Shown here piece after piece: positions 6,575-15,737 of a stretch of 64,000 bases of DNA. Source of the stretch: Mucilaginibacter kameinonensis. Lineage in GTDB: Bacteria > Bacteroidota > Bacteroidia > Sphingobacteriales > Sphingobacteriaceae. Location of the stretch: the NCBI RefSeq assembly GCF_003675385.1, contig NZ_RCWZ01000001.1, positions 930,001 to 994,000 of the forward strand. Direction: 5' to 3'. The first letter of the stretch is position 1. Every line of letters starts with the position of its first letter. The translations under genes and the position numbers were made by a program. Below the pieces are notes generated by a model. It made no database searches. It was not told the origin of the DNA and worked only from the letters and a program-made list of their open reading frames with translations.

Positions 6575-6606
6575 ACAAAAAAGCCTTACTTTTCAGTAAG
6601 GCTTTT
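6575..6606 (-). terminator. Terminator of tRNA-Asp copy 2
   Basis: Perfect 12-bp stem AAAAGCCTTACT / AGTAAGGCTTTT (6579-6606) with a 4-nt loop and a T run on the minus strand. Confidence 0.88.
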
Positions 6607-6608
6607 AG

Positions 6609-6682
6609 CGGAATGGACGGGACTCGAACCCGCGACCCCATGCGTGACAGGCATGTATTCTAACCAGCTGAACTACCACTCC
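6609..6682 (-). tRNA. tRNA-Asp (anticodon GTC), copy 2
   Basis: Identical in sequence to copy 1, with its own promoter and terminator. Confidence 0.96.
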
Positions 6683-6693
6683 GTTTGGGGTTG

Positions 6694-6724
6694 CAAATAT
6701 ACAAACCTTTTTATTTTACGCAAA
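6694..6724 (-). promoter_or_regulatory. Promoter of tRNA-Asp copy 2
   Basis: TTTG (6721-6724), 19-bp spacer, TATATTTG (6694-6701), identical to copy 1. Confidence 0.8.
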
Positions 6725-6748
6725 TTTAAAAGCTAAAAAGTTTTGGAA

Positions 6749-6780
6749 ACAAAAAAGCCTTACTTTTCAGTAAGGCTTTT
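6749..6780 (-). terminator. Terminator of tRNA-Asp copy 3
   Basis: Same 12-bp stem-loop as at 6575-6606, displaced by 174 bp. Confidence 0.88.
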
Positions 6781-6782
6781 AG

Positions 6783-6856
6783 CGGAATGGACGGGACTCG
6801 AACCCGCGACCCCATGCGTGACAGGCATGTATTCTAACCAGCTGAACTACCACTCC
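6783..6856 (-). tRNA. tRNA-Asp (anticodon GTC), copy 3
   Basis: Same 74-nt tRNA. The flank just upstream differs slightly from copies 1 and 2 (three extra bases before the promoter). It is the first gene of the three in transcription order. Confidence 0.96.
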
Positions 6857-6870
6857 TCCGTTTGGGTGTG

Positions 6871-6901
6871 CAAATATACAAACCATTTTATTTTACGCAA
6901 A
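6871..6901 (-). promoter_or_regulatory. Promoter of tRNA-Asp copy 3
   Basis: TTTG (6898-6901), 19-bp spacer, TATATTTG (6871-6878). Confidence 0.8.
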
Positions 6902-7042
6902 TTGTTTTTTCAAAAAACTGGGCTATTTGAAAAATTGGGCACTTTTTTGATTTGTTTGTCTTTTTTTATGTGTCTTAATTTATTGATATTCAACGTTAAA
7001 TAAATATATCGCAATGCGCAGTTTATGAAAATTCTAAAAAAG

Positions 7043-9430
7043 TTATTTAACATCAAAGCTAAAATACTGGCTTGCGGCATCGCCTTGGGCTGTAATTCCC
7101 TGCACAACGCCTATATATTTCCCTGTTTGATCGGATGTATAAAACGACAACTGGTGCTTTCCCTGGGCAGGTGTGGTGATATCTGGCGCCCAGTAAAGTT
7201 GATTTCTGAAATCGGGCATCCTATTTTTTACAGCCTGCTCAGTATCATATACAGGCGAATAAAATTCACGCTGTAACTGCAAACCTTCATAATCCAGCAC
7301 TACAGCCCGCGGGTCTATTTCAACGCCGCCAAGGTCGCCTTTATAGGTTGTAAAGCTCAAGATCCCCTCATATACTGATGGTCCCCAATAATACCGGAAA
7401 GGGACGTCCTCGAGCTTGCGCACTTTTAGCGGATCAATGGCCATTACTTTATCAATATCAAAAACAGGGACATCGTCGAGCATTACTAAAGGGTCACCGT
7501 CTAAAAATCCGTTGCCATTAAGTACTTTAATATGGTAACGTTTTTGTGATCTGGTAACCCACACCTCTCTTACATACTCCCGCAGTACCTCTTCCATAGT
7601 AGTAAAGCGGGTGTAGTTATCTAAAAGATAAGTTTTATAAGGTGTTGCATAAAAGCCGGAGCTATCAACGCCAGGCTCATAAAAGCGCTTAAGTTTGTTA
7701 GTCAAATAAATGTTCTGAACCTGCGTAGCAAGACTACTTTCTTCAATGGCTTTTTGCATCCCCCTGGTCAGGTTAAATTTGGGCATGGGATACTTTGAGT
7801 ATTGTTCAGAAAAGGGGCTTAAAATGTCTATATGATAGCTTGTATCCCGTTCTGAATTGGTTTGGGCTACTATCTCACCGGGGCCATACAGTTGCCTGGT
7901 GTTAAAGATCAACCGTCCTGCCGAATCGCTTCTTGCCGCGTAAAGCTGAACTCTTTTTCCGGGTACACTTAAATAGGCTACTATATCGTTGGCTGCAACG
8001 CCGGTTTGGGTATGGGTTACTTTTCCGGTAATCAGGTGTCCGTCATACTCGGGCAAAAAGTTAAATGCGGCAGATTTATTGCTGAGCACATTCTCCCATT
8101 GAAACCTTCGCCAGCCTTGTGAAAGCATAAGGTTATCCAGGGCGGCATCGGCGTCCGCATCATTGTTTTTTAAATAATAACCCGGCGATTCAATATATCC
8201 GCGTAAATCCGACTTTAACCACAGATAACTAAAGATCTCGCTAGCTGCATCCGCACTTTGCAAAGAATCGATCTTATAAACCGACATTGACAGGTTAGCC
8301 GGCTTTATTTGGCCAGATAAGTCTTTGGCAGCAATAGCCACACTTACTTTTTTACGGTGGCCATATAAGCCTTGATCGGCACTGGCGTCGATGCTGAGGT
8401 TTTGTTTAGGGCGTTTAAAATAAAGTCGCTCACATATAGGTTGCCTTGCGCTATTGAAGATGGTTAAGTGTGATACGCCGTCGCCTAATTTAGCTTTATC
8501 AAGGCTGAAGCTGGCAGTTCCGTTATTAAATGCAGCTGTAACACCTGCATTAACCAGTTTCCCTGTGTGTGCAAACAGATATAGTTCACGGCCTTCAACG
8601 CCTGCCCCGTTTACTGTCACTTCTATTTGCGAGCTGCCGGCATCTTTTACCGACATAACATAGCCTTGATTATTAACGGCAGGTAACTCTTTGCTAACAG
8701 GGGCACTATTAGCCGATTTGATAATGGCTTTATAAACATTACCCGCTGCCGGCGTAAATGAAAAATTACCGATACCAAATTTTAATGGCTGAAACCTCGC
8801 CACGGTGTCGTTTTTCTGATCGACTACAAAACCCCGGTATTCACTTAGCCCGGTACCATCTGAAGCCGTAACCTTAAAAGCAACTTTGCTGTTAAGCCCG
8901 GCAACAAGGTTTCCTCCCTCCGGGAAAAATTGAACGTCATAACCAGGGGATTGAGCCTTAGCCTGGGCTTCCGGCGATTTTAAGGGATTAACAATAGTGA
9001 TCGCTTTTTCAAAATAATAATCAGGGCTGAAGTTCTTCATCCAGCTGGTGTATGCCCGTAATTTATAATTGCCATTGTTTGCCGAAACAGGAACATAAAA
9101 AGAGCCACTTCCGAGACCGTTTTTCATTTCTATTTTGGTTTGTATGATGGCGTTTTGCTTTTCATCCAATACATCAACATACACAACTTTACTTAAGCCC
9201 AATGGCTTATGGTAAGTGGCGTCGACATTGTAGATCTTAAACCATAAGATTTCGCCGGTTATGTATGCGCTCTTGTCGGTATGCACAAATATTTTTTCCT
9301 GCACGGTAGTTTGCCAGTACTTATTAAAGCTGTCGGTAATTTGATTTGCAGTTTGTGCAAGGCTGTTTAATGATAACAGTAACATGCCTAAAAGCAAGGG
9401 CGCAGTAATAACTTTTTTGGTTTCTTTCAT
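7043..9430 (-). CDS. Secreted MG2-domain protein with TonB-plug-like C-terminus
   Basis: 795 residues with signal peptide MKETKKVITAPLLLGMLLL...LAQ. An alpha-2-macroglobulin MG2-like beta domain follows (KIFVHTDKSAYITGEILWF, about residues 45-150), then further beta-rich segments. Residues about 640-705 (PLVMLDDVPVFDID...ILSFTTYKG) resemble the plug domain of a TonB-dependent receptor, without a barrel. It is the last gene of the surface operon, 49 bp after the second DUF4249 gene. In Bacteroidota such proteins occur beside TonB receptors and may act in envelope export or assembly; that role is inferred. Confidence 0.75.
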   Translation of the reverse strand: MKETKKVITAPLLLGMLLLSLNSLAQTANQITDSFNKYWQTTVQEKIFVHTDKSAYITGEILWFKIYNVDATYHKPLGLSKVVYVDVLDEKQNAIIQTKIEMKNGLGSGSFYVPVSANNGNYKLRAYTSWMKNFSPDYYFEKAITIVNPLKSPEAQAKAQSPGYDVQFFPEGGNLVAGLNSKVAFKVTASDGTGLSEYRGFVVDQKNDTVARFQPLKFGIGNFSFTPAAGNVYKAIIKSANSAPVSKELPAVNNQGYVMSVKDAGSSQIEVTVNGAGVEGRELYLFAHTGKLVNAGVTAAFNNGTASFSLDKAKLGDGVSHLTIFNSARQPICERLYFKRPKQNLSIDASADQGLYGHRKKVSVAIAAKDLSGQIKPANLSMSVYKIDSLQSADAASEIFSYLWLKSDLRGYIESPGYYLKNNDADADAALDNLMLSQGWRRFQWENVLSNKSAAFNFLPEYDGHLITGKVTHTQTGVAANDIVAYLSVPGKRVQLYAARSDSAGRLIFNTRQLYGPGEIVAQTNSERDTSYHIDILSPFSEQYSKYPMPKFNLTRGMQKAIEESSLATQVQNIYLTNKLKRFYEPGVDSSGFYATPYKTYLLDNYTRFTTMEEVLREYVREVWVTRSQKRYHIKVLNGNGFLDGDPLVMLDDVPVFDIDKVMAIDPLKVRKLEDVPFRYYWGPSVYEGILSFTTYKGDLGGVEIDPRAVVLDYEGLQLQREFYSPVYDTEQAVKNRMPDFRNQLYWAPDITTPAQGKHQLSFYTSDQTGKYIGVVQGITAQGDAASQYFSFDVK

Positions 9431-9479
9431 AGCCTAAATCTTGTTGATCTATTTTAGTGGCATTATTATAAAATCTTAT

Positions 9480-10658
9480 TTATCTATCTTTCCAAAACGA
9501 AGGTGCTTTAACAACTCCCCTAATGGTACAATCCACGCAAGGCACTGTTGAAGATGTGTAACCAACGAGATTGCCTCCTATCAAAATAGGGTCTACCGGT
9601 ATTGCGCCTCCAAAAATAATGTTGCTGTTAACCGTATTGGACATCGTGTGCGGATCAACGAAGTAGTTTGAATCAATAGGTCCGCAATCGTAAGGATATT
9701 TTGCTGTCCAGTCCCATGGCAAATCAAGATTGTCAATAAATACTCGTTTAACCTGTATGTTGGTTACGCTTACATAGCCAATAACAGGCTCTTTTGGATC
9801 TTTAAGATTATGGATATTGCCGGTTAACTGCGATGGCTGGGCGTCAAATATGCTTCCTAACTGTTCGGTGTTTTTCTTTAGGTTTTCCCAAAACTGATAA
9901 GCTTCTTTGGTTAAGGCGTATTGCTTCAATAAAATGGTATACCGTTTTTCAATTTTTTCGGATGTGGCGTCAATTGTGGTAACTGGCGCCTGGAATATAA
10001 CATCCTGCGAAAGTTTTATGGATGAGCTTAAAACAATTGAAGTCGACCTATCACCTGCAAAGCAATAATAGTTAAGCTGTGCCGGTGTTCTGAATACGAT
10101 CTTGTGAATACTGTTATCAACGATGTAGGTAGATAGGTATTTGGAATGAAACCGCCATGTCTCGTCAAAGCTCCACCGATAGTATCGGGTGTTATTAGTA
10201 GCATCATGTGTGTTTACATAGATATTTACCTGATTGTTTTTTATATTAAAGCCTATACTATCAATTGGAGGGTTGGCTTTTGCCACTACATAATCAGATG
10301 CATATTCTGTACTGTTATCAATATTAATATGCAGTCGGTATCTTTTTGATGCATTGAGATTTAACCCTGTTGAAATATAATTGCCATTGCCCGCAGACTG
10401 AAGATTATAACTGGCGCCATCTTCGGCTTCAACAGAAACAACGGCATTATCAATAATCATCGAATTCACATTGCCGGATATATTTACAGTTTTGCTGAGC
10501 CTTATGATCGTTGAATCATTGCCGGTATTTATTACACCTTCAACCACCAGGTAATGGTTAGGGCTGCCCACAATGCCCGGATTATATGGTTTTTTACATC
10601 CCCATACAAACAGCATTAACAGCGCCGCGTAAAAAATGTATCTTTTAAATCGCTTCAT
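9480..10658 (-). CDS. DUF4249 lipoprotein, second paralogue
   Basis: 392 residues. Lipobox-like FVWGCKKPYNPG gives Cys21 as the probable lipidation site. The opening YLVVEGVINTGNDSTIIRLSKT is typical of DUF4249. The C-terminal part has paired cysteines (CGP..., CVDCTIRG). The start overlaps the stop of the preceding paralogue by 4 nt (ATGA), showing translational coupling. The central segment from KRYTILLKQYALTKEAYQF to NIHNLKDP is nearly identical in both paralogues while the flanks differ, pointing to tandem duplication with selection or conversion in the middle. Function unknown; probably an outer-membrane partner of the TonB receptor. Confidence 0.85.
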   Translation of the reverse strand: MKRFKRYIFYAALLMLFVWGCKKPYNPGIVGSPNHYLVVEGVINTGNDSTIIRLSKTVNISGNVNSMIIDNAVVSVEAEDGASYNLQSAGNGNYISTGLNLNASKRYRLHINIDNSTEYASDYVVAKANPPIDSIGFNIKNNQVNIYVNTHDATNNTRYYRWSFDETWRFHSKYLSTYIVDNSIHKIVFRTPAQLNYYCFAGDRSTSIVLSSSIKLSQDVIFQAPVTTIDATSEKIEKRYTILLKQYALTKEAYQFWENLKKNTEQLGSIFDAQPSQLTGNIHNLKDPKEPVIGYVSVTNIQVKRVFIDNLDLPWDWTAKYPYDCGPIDSNYFVDPHTMSNTVNSNIIFGGAIPVDPILIGGNLVGYTSSTVPCVDCTIRGVVKAPSFWKDR

Positions 10659-11839
10659 TTTCTCTCAATCCAAAAAGAAGGGGCTTGCACCCGTCCTCTG
10701 ATCCTGCAATCGGAACATTCAATTGTTGAATAAGTAAAACCAATTATATCCAGCTTTTGGGTTATCTCAAGTAGCGGTATTGCATTTCCGTTAACTATGA
10801 TATTAAGTACGTCATTTTGCTTTGTTTTGGGGTTAACATAAAGAGCAGAATCGGGAGGCCCACAATCATACGGATATGTCGGTGCCCAATCATGCGGGAT
10901 GTCCGCATTATCAATAAACACCCGTTTTGATTGGATATTGGTAGCACTGATGTAGCCAATTACGGGTTCGGCCGGGTCTTTCAGGTTATGAATGTTACCG
11001 GTTAATTGCGAAGGCTGGGCATCAAAAATGCTTCCTAATTGCTCTGTGTTTTTCTTTAAGTTTTCCCAAAACTGGTAGGCCTCTTTTGTTAAGGCATATT
11101 GCTTCAGCAAAATGGTATAACGTAATTCAATTTTTTCGGAAGTGGATGCTATGGTTGTAAGAGGTTGCTGATATATCACATCCTGCAATAACTTTGCCGA
11201 TGAGCCTATAACTATTGAGCTTGATTTATCGCCGGCAAAGCAGTAATAACTACTTTCGCTGGGAGGCCGTACAACAACCCCTTTCTTGGTTGGGTCAACC
11301 ATATACGCAGACTGGTATTTGGAATGAAAACGCCAGGTTTCTTCAAAACTCCAACGGTAATACCTGGTATTGTTTGTGGCATCATGCGTGTTGGCATAAA
11401 GCTGCAGGTTATTGTTTTTGATATTGAACCCAAGGCTGTCAATTGGCGGAGTCTTTTTTACTTCCACATAGTCTGAAGCATATTCTTTACTGTCGTTGGT
11501 AAGGATATGTAACCTATATTTTTTTGATACATCAAGGCTAAGTCCTGTTATGGCATATATTCCGCTGCCCTGGGGGATAAGCGTATATGTACCTCCGCCC
11601 TCGCCTTCAACCGATACCGTGCAATTATCAACCCCGCTTGTTTGGGCATTGCCCGAAATATTGACTGTTTTGCTTAATCGTACTATGGTAGAGTCGCTGC
11701 CGTTATTGATCACGCCCTCCACAACCAAATAACTGTTTGGGGCATCTACAACTTTAGGGTTATAAGGCTTTTTGCAGGCAATAAAAACGATGCCTGGTAA
11801 CAAAAACAACAATAAATATCTTCTTCCTGTAATCATCAC
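10655..11839 (-). CDS. DUF4249 lipoprotein, first paralogue
   Basis: 394 residues with lipobox IVFIACKKPYNPK and the same YLVVEGVINNGSDSTIVRLSKT opening as its neighbour. The start lies 5 bp after the TonB receptor stop, so they are co-transcribed. CSDCRIRG near the C-terminus keeps the CxxC pair. DUF4249 proteins are regularly found directly behind TonB receptors in Bacteroidota; a role as surface accessory lipoprotein (comparable in position to SusD) is an inference. Confidence 0.85.
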   Translation of the reverse strand: MMITGRRYLLLFLLPGIVFIACKKPYNPKVVDAPNSYLVVEGVINNGSDSTIVRLSKTVNISGNAQTSGVDNCTVSVEGEGGGTYTLIPQGSGIYAITGLSLDVSKKYRLHILTNDSKEYASDYVEVKKTPPIDSLGFNIKNNNLQLYANTHDATNNTRYYRWSFEETWRFHSKYQSAYMVDPTKKGVVVRPPSESSYYCFAGDKSSSIVIGSSAKLLQDVIYQQPLTTIASTSEKIELRYTILLKQYALTKEAYQFWENLKKNTEQLGSIFDAQPSQLTGNIHNLKDPAEPVIGYISATNIQSKRVFIDNADIPHDWAPTYPYDCGPPDSALYVNPKTKQNDVLNIIVNGNAIPLLEITQKLDIIGFTYSTIECSDCRIRGRVQAPSFWIERK

Positions 11840-11844
11840 TATAG

Positions 11845-14616
11845 TTAAAACCTTATATTGTAGTTAATAAACGGAATTGGCTTGGCAAAAATGGATAGCT
11901 TATAGCCGTTAATAGCCCCGCCCTGTTCGGTAAAGAATGTTGAATATGCGTTTTGCCTGCCCGTTAAGTTGTACACGCCTATGGTAAATGAGTTGTGCGT
12001 TAACTGATGTACCTTGTGATTGCCCTCAATATTCATTGAAAAATCCGACCTGAAGTAATCCGGGATGCGGTACTGGTTCCTGTCCGAATAGAATACCCGC
12101 TCGGAGCCACCATATTCGTACTTGGCAATAGGCAGGGTTATAGGCCGCCCAGTGCTATAGGTAACATTCAGCGAAACGCTAAACCTGTGCGAAAACCTGT
12201 AATTACCAATAAAATTAAAATCGTGTGGTTTATCAAAGTTTGCCGGGTAATAGGCCCCGCCATTGATCAGATCGCCTGCATTGGGATCGTTTTGCCTCAG
12301 GAATGTGCGCGAGTAGGTATAGCTGATCCAGCCGTTGGCTTTACCGGTAGCCTTTTTTATTAAAAACTCAATGCCGTACGCTTTGCCTTGTGTGCCTATT
12401 ACATCTGTTTCGATGTGATGGTTTAACACCAGGTTTGCCCCGCTCTTGTAATCAAGATAATCCCTTAATCGCTTGTAATACACCTCAACAGATGTTTCGA
12501 TGGTGTTTGATTTCAAGTTACGGTAAAGCCCCAGAGATACCTGGTCGCCATATTGAGGTTTAATGTTAGGATCGCTTAATTGCCAAACATCGGTAGGAGA
12601 TATAGCTGTTGTATTTGATAACAAGTGAATGTACTGCCTGAGCGTATTATAGCCACCTTTTATGGACAAATTATCGCCCAACTGGTACCTGGCCGAAAGC
12701 CTGATCTCTGGGCCCGAATAGGTTTTGATAAACTTACCGCTCGAGTAATTGGTGCTATCCAAAAGGTTGGTGCTTGTTTTAGGCAGGTTGGGCGCGTAGT
12801 TGTAAACCGTTTGCGGCCCAAGGTAATTATAAATGGAGTACCTGATACCTCCGCTGATTGACAGGTCCTCGGTTACGTCAAACTTATCACCAAGATATAA
12901 AGCGCTTTCCAGTGCTTGTTGCGCGGCAACAACATCAGGCGCAACTAATGATTGTGTGCCAAGCGGCTGGAAGTTGCCTGGGTGGAGTTTATAGTAAATG
13001 GAACTTAAACCAAAGTCGACAGTGTTTTTACGGTTGAGGTAATAAGTAAAGTCGGTTTTAAAATTAGTTTGGTTAATATCAAAGTTTAGCTTGTAAGCAT
13101 TCACCGGGTTATCGGCACTTGAAATATCATATTGGTACCGGTCAAGCCCAGCCATGATAACACTGAACAGCTTATTGTTAAAATTATGCTTCCATTTAAG
13201 GTTGATGTTCCTGTTGCTATAGCTATAAGCGGTATCGCTGTTAAGCTTGAATTTATCCTTACTCAGATAGCTGGTTAAGTACAGATTGTTTTTATCGTCA
13301 ATCTGATGGCTTATATCCAGGTTGAGGTCATAAAATGAGGCCGAGCTATGTTTATAAGCATCGGGCAGTAGTTTAAGGAGCCAATCAGAATAAGTGGTAC
13401 GGCCACCAAAGGAGAACGAGGTTTTATCTTTAATGATAGGTCCTTCAACATTAAGCCTGCTGGTGATTAAGCCAATACCTGCCGATCCGGTAAATTTCTT
13501 TTTATTTCCCTCCCGGTTAGTTACGTCTAATACAGAAGACAGACGCCCGCCAAACCTTTCGGGGATGCTGCTTTTATACAGTTCGATGTCTTTAACAATA
13601 TCCGGGTTAAATGACGAAAAGAAACCGAAGAAGTGCGATGGGTTATAGATGGTGGCATCATTCATCAGGATCAGGTTCTGATCGGCAGAGCCGCCGCGTA
13701 CGTTAAAGCCTGTTGTAGCTTCACCTACCGATTGAACACCGGGGAGGGTAAGTACTACTCTTAATATATCAGCCTCGCCAAATACGGTTGGCACCTGCTT
13801 AATGCTTTTAATGTCGAGCCGGTTTACACCCAATTGTACGTTGCGCACGTTGGCTACCTTTTCGGCAGATATTTTTACCTCTTTCAGGCTGGTAACCTGC
13901 TCCTGCATTTCAATAACAATTTTACCGTCCGAATACAGGATGATTTGCCTGCGGGTATCGCGCATGCCAATACCTCTTACACTCAACACCTGCCGGCCTT
14001 TGGGTAATTTGATGGTGAAGTAACCAAACTGATCGGTAGCTACGCCGGTTTTTGTATTGGTAACATAGATACTGGCCCCCGTTACCGATTCGCCCGATTT
14101 TGCTTCCTTTATATATCCCGATAGTGTTGCCGTGCCAGGTTCAATGGTATTGGTTTTGATCCCTATTTCATACAACTTGTTTTCGGTGGTTGCTTCGGGA
14201 ATCTTTTTATCCTTATCTATATCGGCATTGGCGGGAGATACGCTTATGTTGGCTGCAGTAGCATTGGCAGCTGTAATGCCAAAATAGCCCACGGCAAGGC
14301 CGGTTTGTATTTCGCGCCCCTTGGTTAAAAACACCTGTTGCTGTTTAATGGCAAAGCTGAATCCGGTGTTTTTAAAAGCCTGATTTAATATGGTTTCAAT
14401 AGGTTTGTCGGTTACCTGCAAGGTTACTTTTAGGCTGTCGAACTGCGTTGCATCGTAAAAAAAATGATAGCCTGATTTTGCTTCCAGTTCTGTTACAAAC
14501 TGCTCAATGGTAGCTTGCTGAAAGTTTACACTTATTGATTTTACCTGGCCTTGCTGGGCGTAGCTCAGTTTAATTAAAATCAAAAAACAGAAACTTAGAA
14601 GGTAAATTTTTTTCAT
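11845..14616 (-). CDS. TonB-dependent outer-membrane receptor with STN domain
   Basis: 923 residues from the chosen ATG (MKKIYLLSFCFLILIKLSYAQ is a clear signal peptide; an upstream ATG at 14664 would add 16 residues). Order: STN/secretin-like domain (SISVNFQQATIEQFVTELEAKSG, about 25-100), a linker, a carboxypeptidase-regulatory-like beta domain (LSGYIKEAKSGESVTGASIYV), plug (VPTVFGEADILRVVLTLPGVQS... LILMNDATIYNPSHFFG) and a beta-barrel ending in INYNIRF. STN domains usually signal to an anti-sigma factor, but no FecI/FecR pair is adjacent. The substrate is not evident. Confidence 0.92.
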   Translation of the reverse strand: MKKIYLLSFCFLILIKLSYAQQGQVKSISVNFQQATIEQFVTELEAKSGYHFFYDATQFDSLKVTLQVTDKPIETILNQAFKNTGFSFAIKQQQVFLTKGREIQTGLAVGYFGITAANATAANISVSPANADIDKDKKIPEATTENKLYEIGIKTNTIEPGTATLSGYIKEAKSGESVTGASIYVTNTKTGVATDQFGYFTIKLPKGRQVLSVRGIGMRDTRRQIILYSDGKIVIEMQEQVTSLKEVKISAEKVANVRNVQLGVNRLDIKSIKQVPTVFGEADILRVVLTLPGVQSVGEATTGFNVRGGSADQNLILMNDATIYNPSHFFGFFSSFNPDIVKDIELYKSSIPERFGGRLSSVLDVTNREGNKKKFTGSAGIGLITSRLNVEGPIIKDKTSFSFGGRTTYSDWLLKLLPDAYKHSSASFYDLNLDISHQIDDKNNLYLTSYLSKDKFKLNSDTAYSYSNRNINLKWKHNFNNKLFSVIMAGLDRYQYDISSADNPVNAYKLNFDINQTNFKTDFTYYLNRKNTVDFGLSSIYYKLHPGNFQPLGTQSLVAPDVVAAQQALESALYLGDKFDVTEDLSISGGIRYSIYNYLGPQTVYNYAPNLPKTSTNLLDSTNYSSGKFIKTYSGPEIRLSARYQLGDNLSIKGGYNTLRQYIHLLSNTTAISPTDVWQLSDPNIKPQYGDQVSLGLYRNLKSNTIETSVEVYYKRLRDYLDYKSGANLVLNHHIETDVIGTQGKAYGIEFLIKKATGKANGWISYTYSRTFLRQNDPNAGDLINGGAYYPANFDKPHDFNFIGNYRFSHRFSVSLNVTYSTGRPITLPIAKYEYGGSERVFYSDRNQYRIPDYFRSDFSMNIEGNHKVHQLTHNSFTIGVYNLTGRQNAYSTFFTEQGGAINGYKLSIFAKPIPFINYNIRF

Positions 14617-14694
14617 CCGGTTATTTTGTTTTTCTGCCGTATATTTTAAATGTAATGTTGCCACCGCCTACGCTGACGGACGGGGGGCAATACA

Positions 14695-15426
14695 CTAATT
14701 AGTTAAATGATCGTAATAGGAGGCTACGCTGGTTATGGCCTGTTCGAAGTTTTCGCTAAAGTCAATATTGTTTGTTTTGATATATTGCCGCAACTCCTTC
14801 TTTTTATCCTTGAAGATGTCCAGTAGTGCACCTTTACTGCCAAAACTTGAATAATTGGCTCCTTTTTTTACGTAATAGCTTTTTGATTCGCGAAAAAATG
14901 ACTCTACGTTGTTACTGCCGGCAGCGGTTTGAATGCTTTTTTCTCTTCGTGCAAGGATCTGTGTATTGGCCCCCTTGTACAACTGATCATAAAAACCGGT
15001 AGTGAGAGCGGCCTTCCCCGTCGAGTCGGAATTGATACGTACAAAATGATGGTTAAGCAGCCAAAACTCCGGAACCCATGTGTTTAATAAAGAGATTTTT
15101 GTAAAATGATTATATAGCAGCGTTACAACAACGTCCTTGTTGATATCATACATCATAGGGATGTTATTGTACAATGCGCCGTTATAGTTTACATTACCCG
15201 GCGAAAAAGTTTTAACGTCAAAAACGTATGCGTTGCCTTTGATTAAGGGATCATAAAACTCGTACTCCGGGCCGTTATACAAATGTGACTGTTGATCGAT
15301 GGTAGTGTTGTATTTAGCAATTACATGGCTTAAGCCGGTGCTATCTATTGTTGTTTGCGCACGAACATCGCCATTTGCAAGTAGGCTTGATGTGATAATT
15401 AAGACCGCGAGTATAGTTTTAATCAT
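14695..15426 (-). CDS. Secreted hypothetical protein at head of TonB locus
   Basis: 243 residues with signal peptide ending near GDVRAQ. No family recognised. Aromatic-rich central part (NHFTKISLLNTWVPEFWLLNHHFVRIN), lysine-rich C-terminal third. It lies 78 bp upstream of the TonB receptor in the same direction and is probably the first gene of the five-gene operon. A periplasmic or surface accessory role is inferred from context only. Confidence 0.65.
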   Translation of the reverse strand: MIKTILAVLIITSSLLANGDVRAQTTIDSTGLSHVIAKYNTTIDQQSHLYNGPEYEFYDPLIKGNAYVFDVKTFSPGNVNYNGALYNNIPMMYDINKDVVVTLLYNHFTKISLLNTWVPEFWLLNHHFVRINSDSTGKAALTTGFYDQLYKGANTQILARREKSIQTAAGSNNVESFFRESKSYYVKKGANYSSFGSKGALLDIFKDKKKELRQYIKTNNIDFSENFEQAITSVASYYDHLTN

Positions 15427-15737
15427 TTAGGCTTTTTATAAAAATGAAATTTACATGACTTTCAATTAATTACCAAACGTCCGCTTGCTAATACGTTAAA
15501 GCAACTGTATTAATCGTGTTACACTAAGAGGTTTATAATTATTTATTACGGTTGCCGCAAAACGGATGCGACATTTGGTCTTAAATAATTCTTTATGAAT
15601 GACTTAAATAAGGCGTTTGAGAAATTGCCTCAGGGAAGTAGGAGTGATTTTTTGCAGCCGTTAATTATTGGAGATTAAGGTTTGGGAATTGAAAAATGTA
15701 AACGACCTTATACATTTATGTACATAAATTGTCAGTT
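15427..15737. other. Divergent intergenic region with palindrome
   Basis: 311 bp between the divergent TonB locus and VOC gene. It holds a perfect 16-bp palindrome at 15714-15729 and a 27-codon open frame at 15595-15678 (MNDLNKAFEKLPQGSRSD...), which is too short and unsupported to call a gene. Confidence 0.5.
15714..15729. promoter_or_regulatory. Perfect palindrome before VOC gene
   Basis: ATTTATGTACATAAAT is its own reverse complement and ends 8 bp before the ATG at 15738. The core ATGTACAT resembles operators of PadR-type repressors. The position would block ribosome access or early transcription. Confidence 0.4.

Noticed and set aside
6743..7003. 86-codon plus-strand frame containing LEPATPCVTGMYSNQLNY
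   Set aside because: It is the antisense of tRNA-Asp; this peptide is a well-known annotation artefact.
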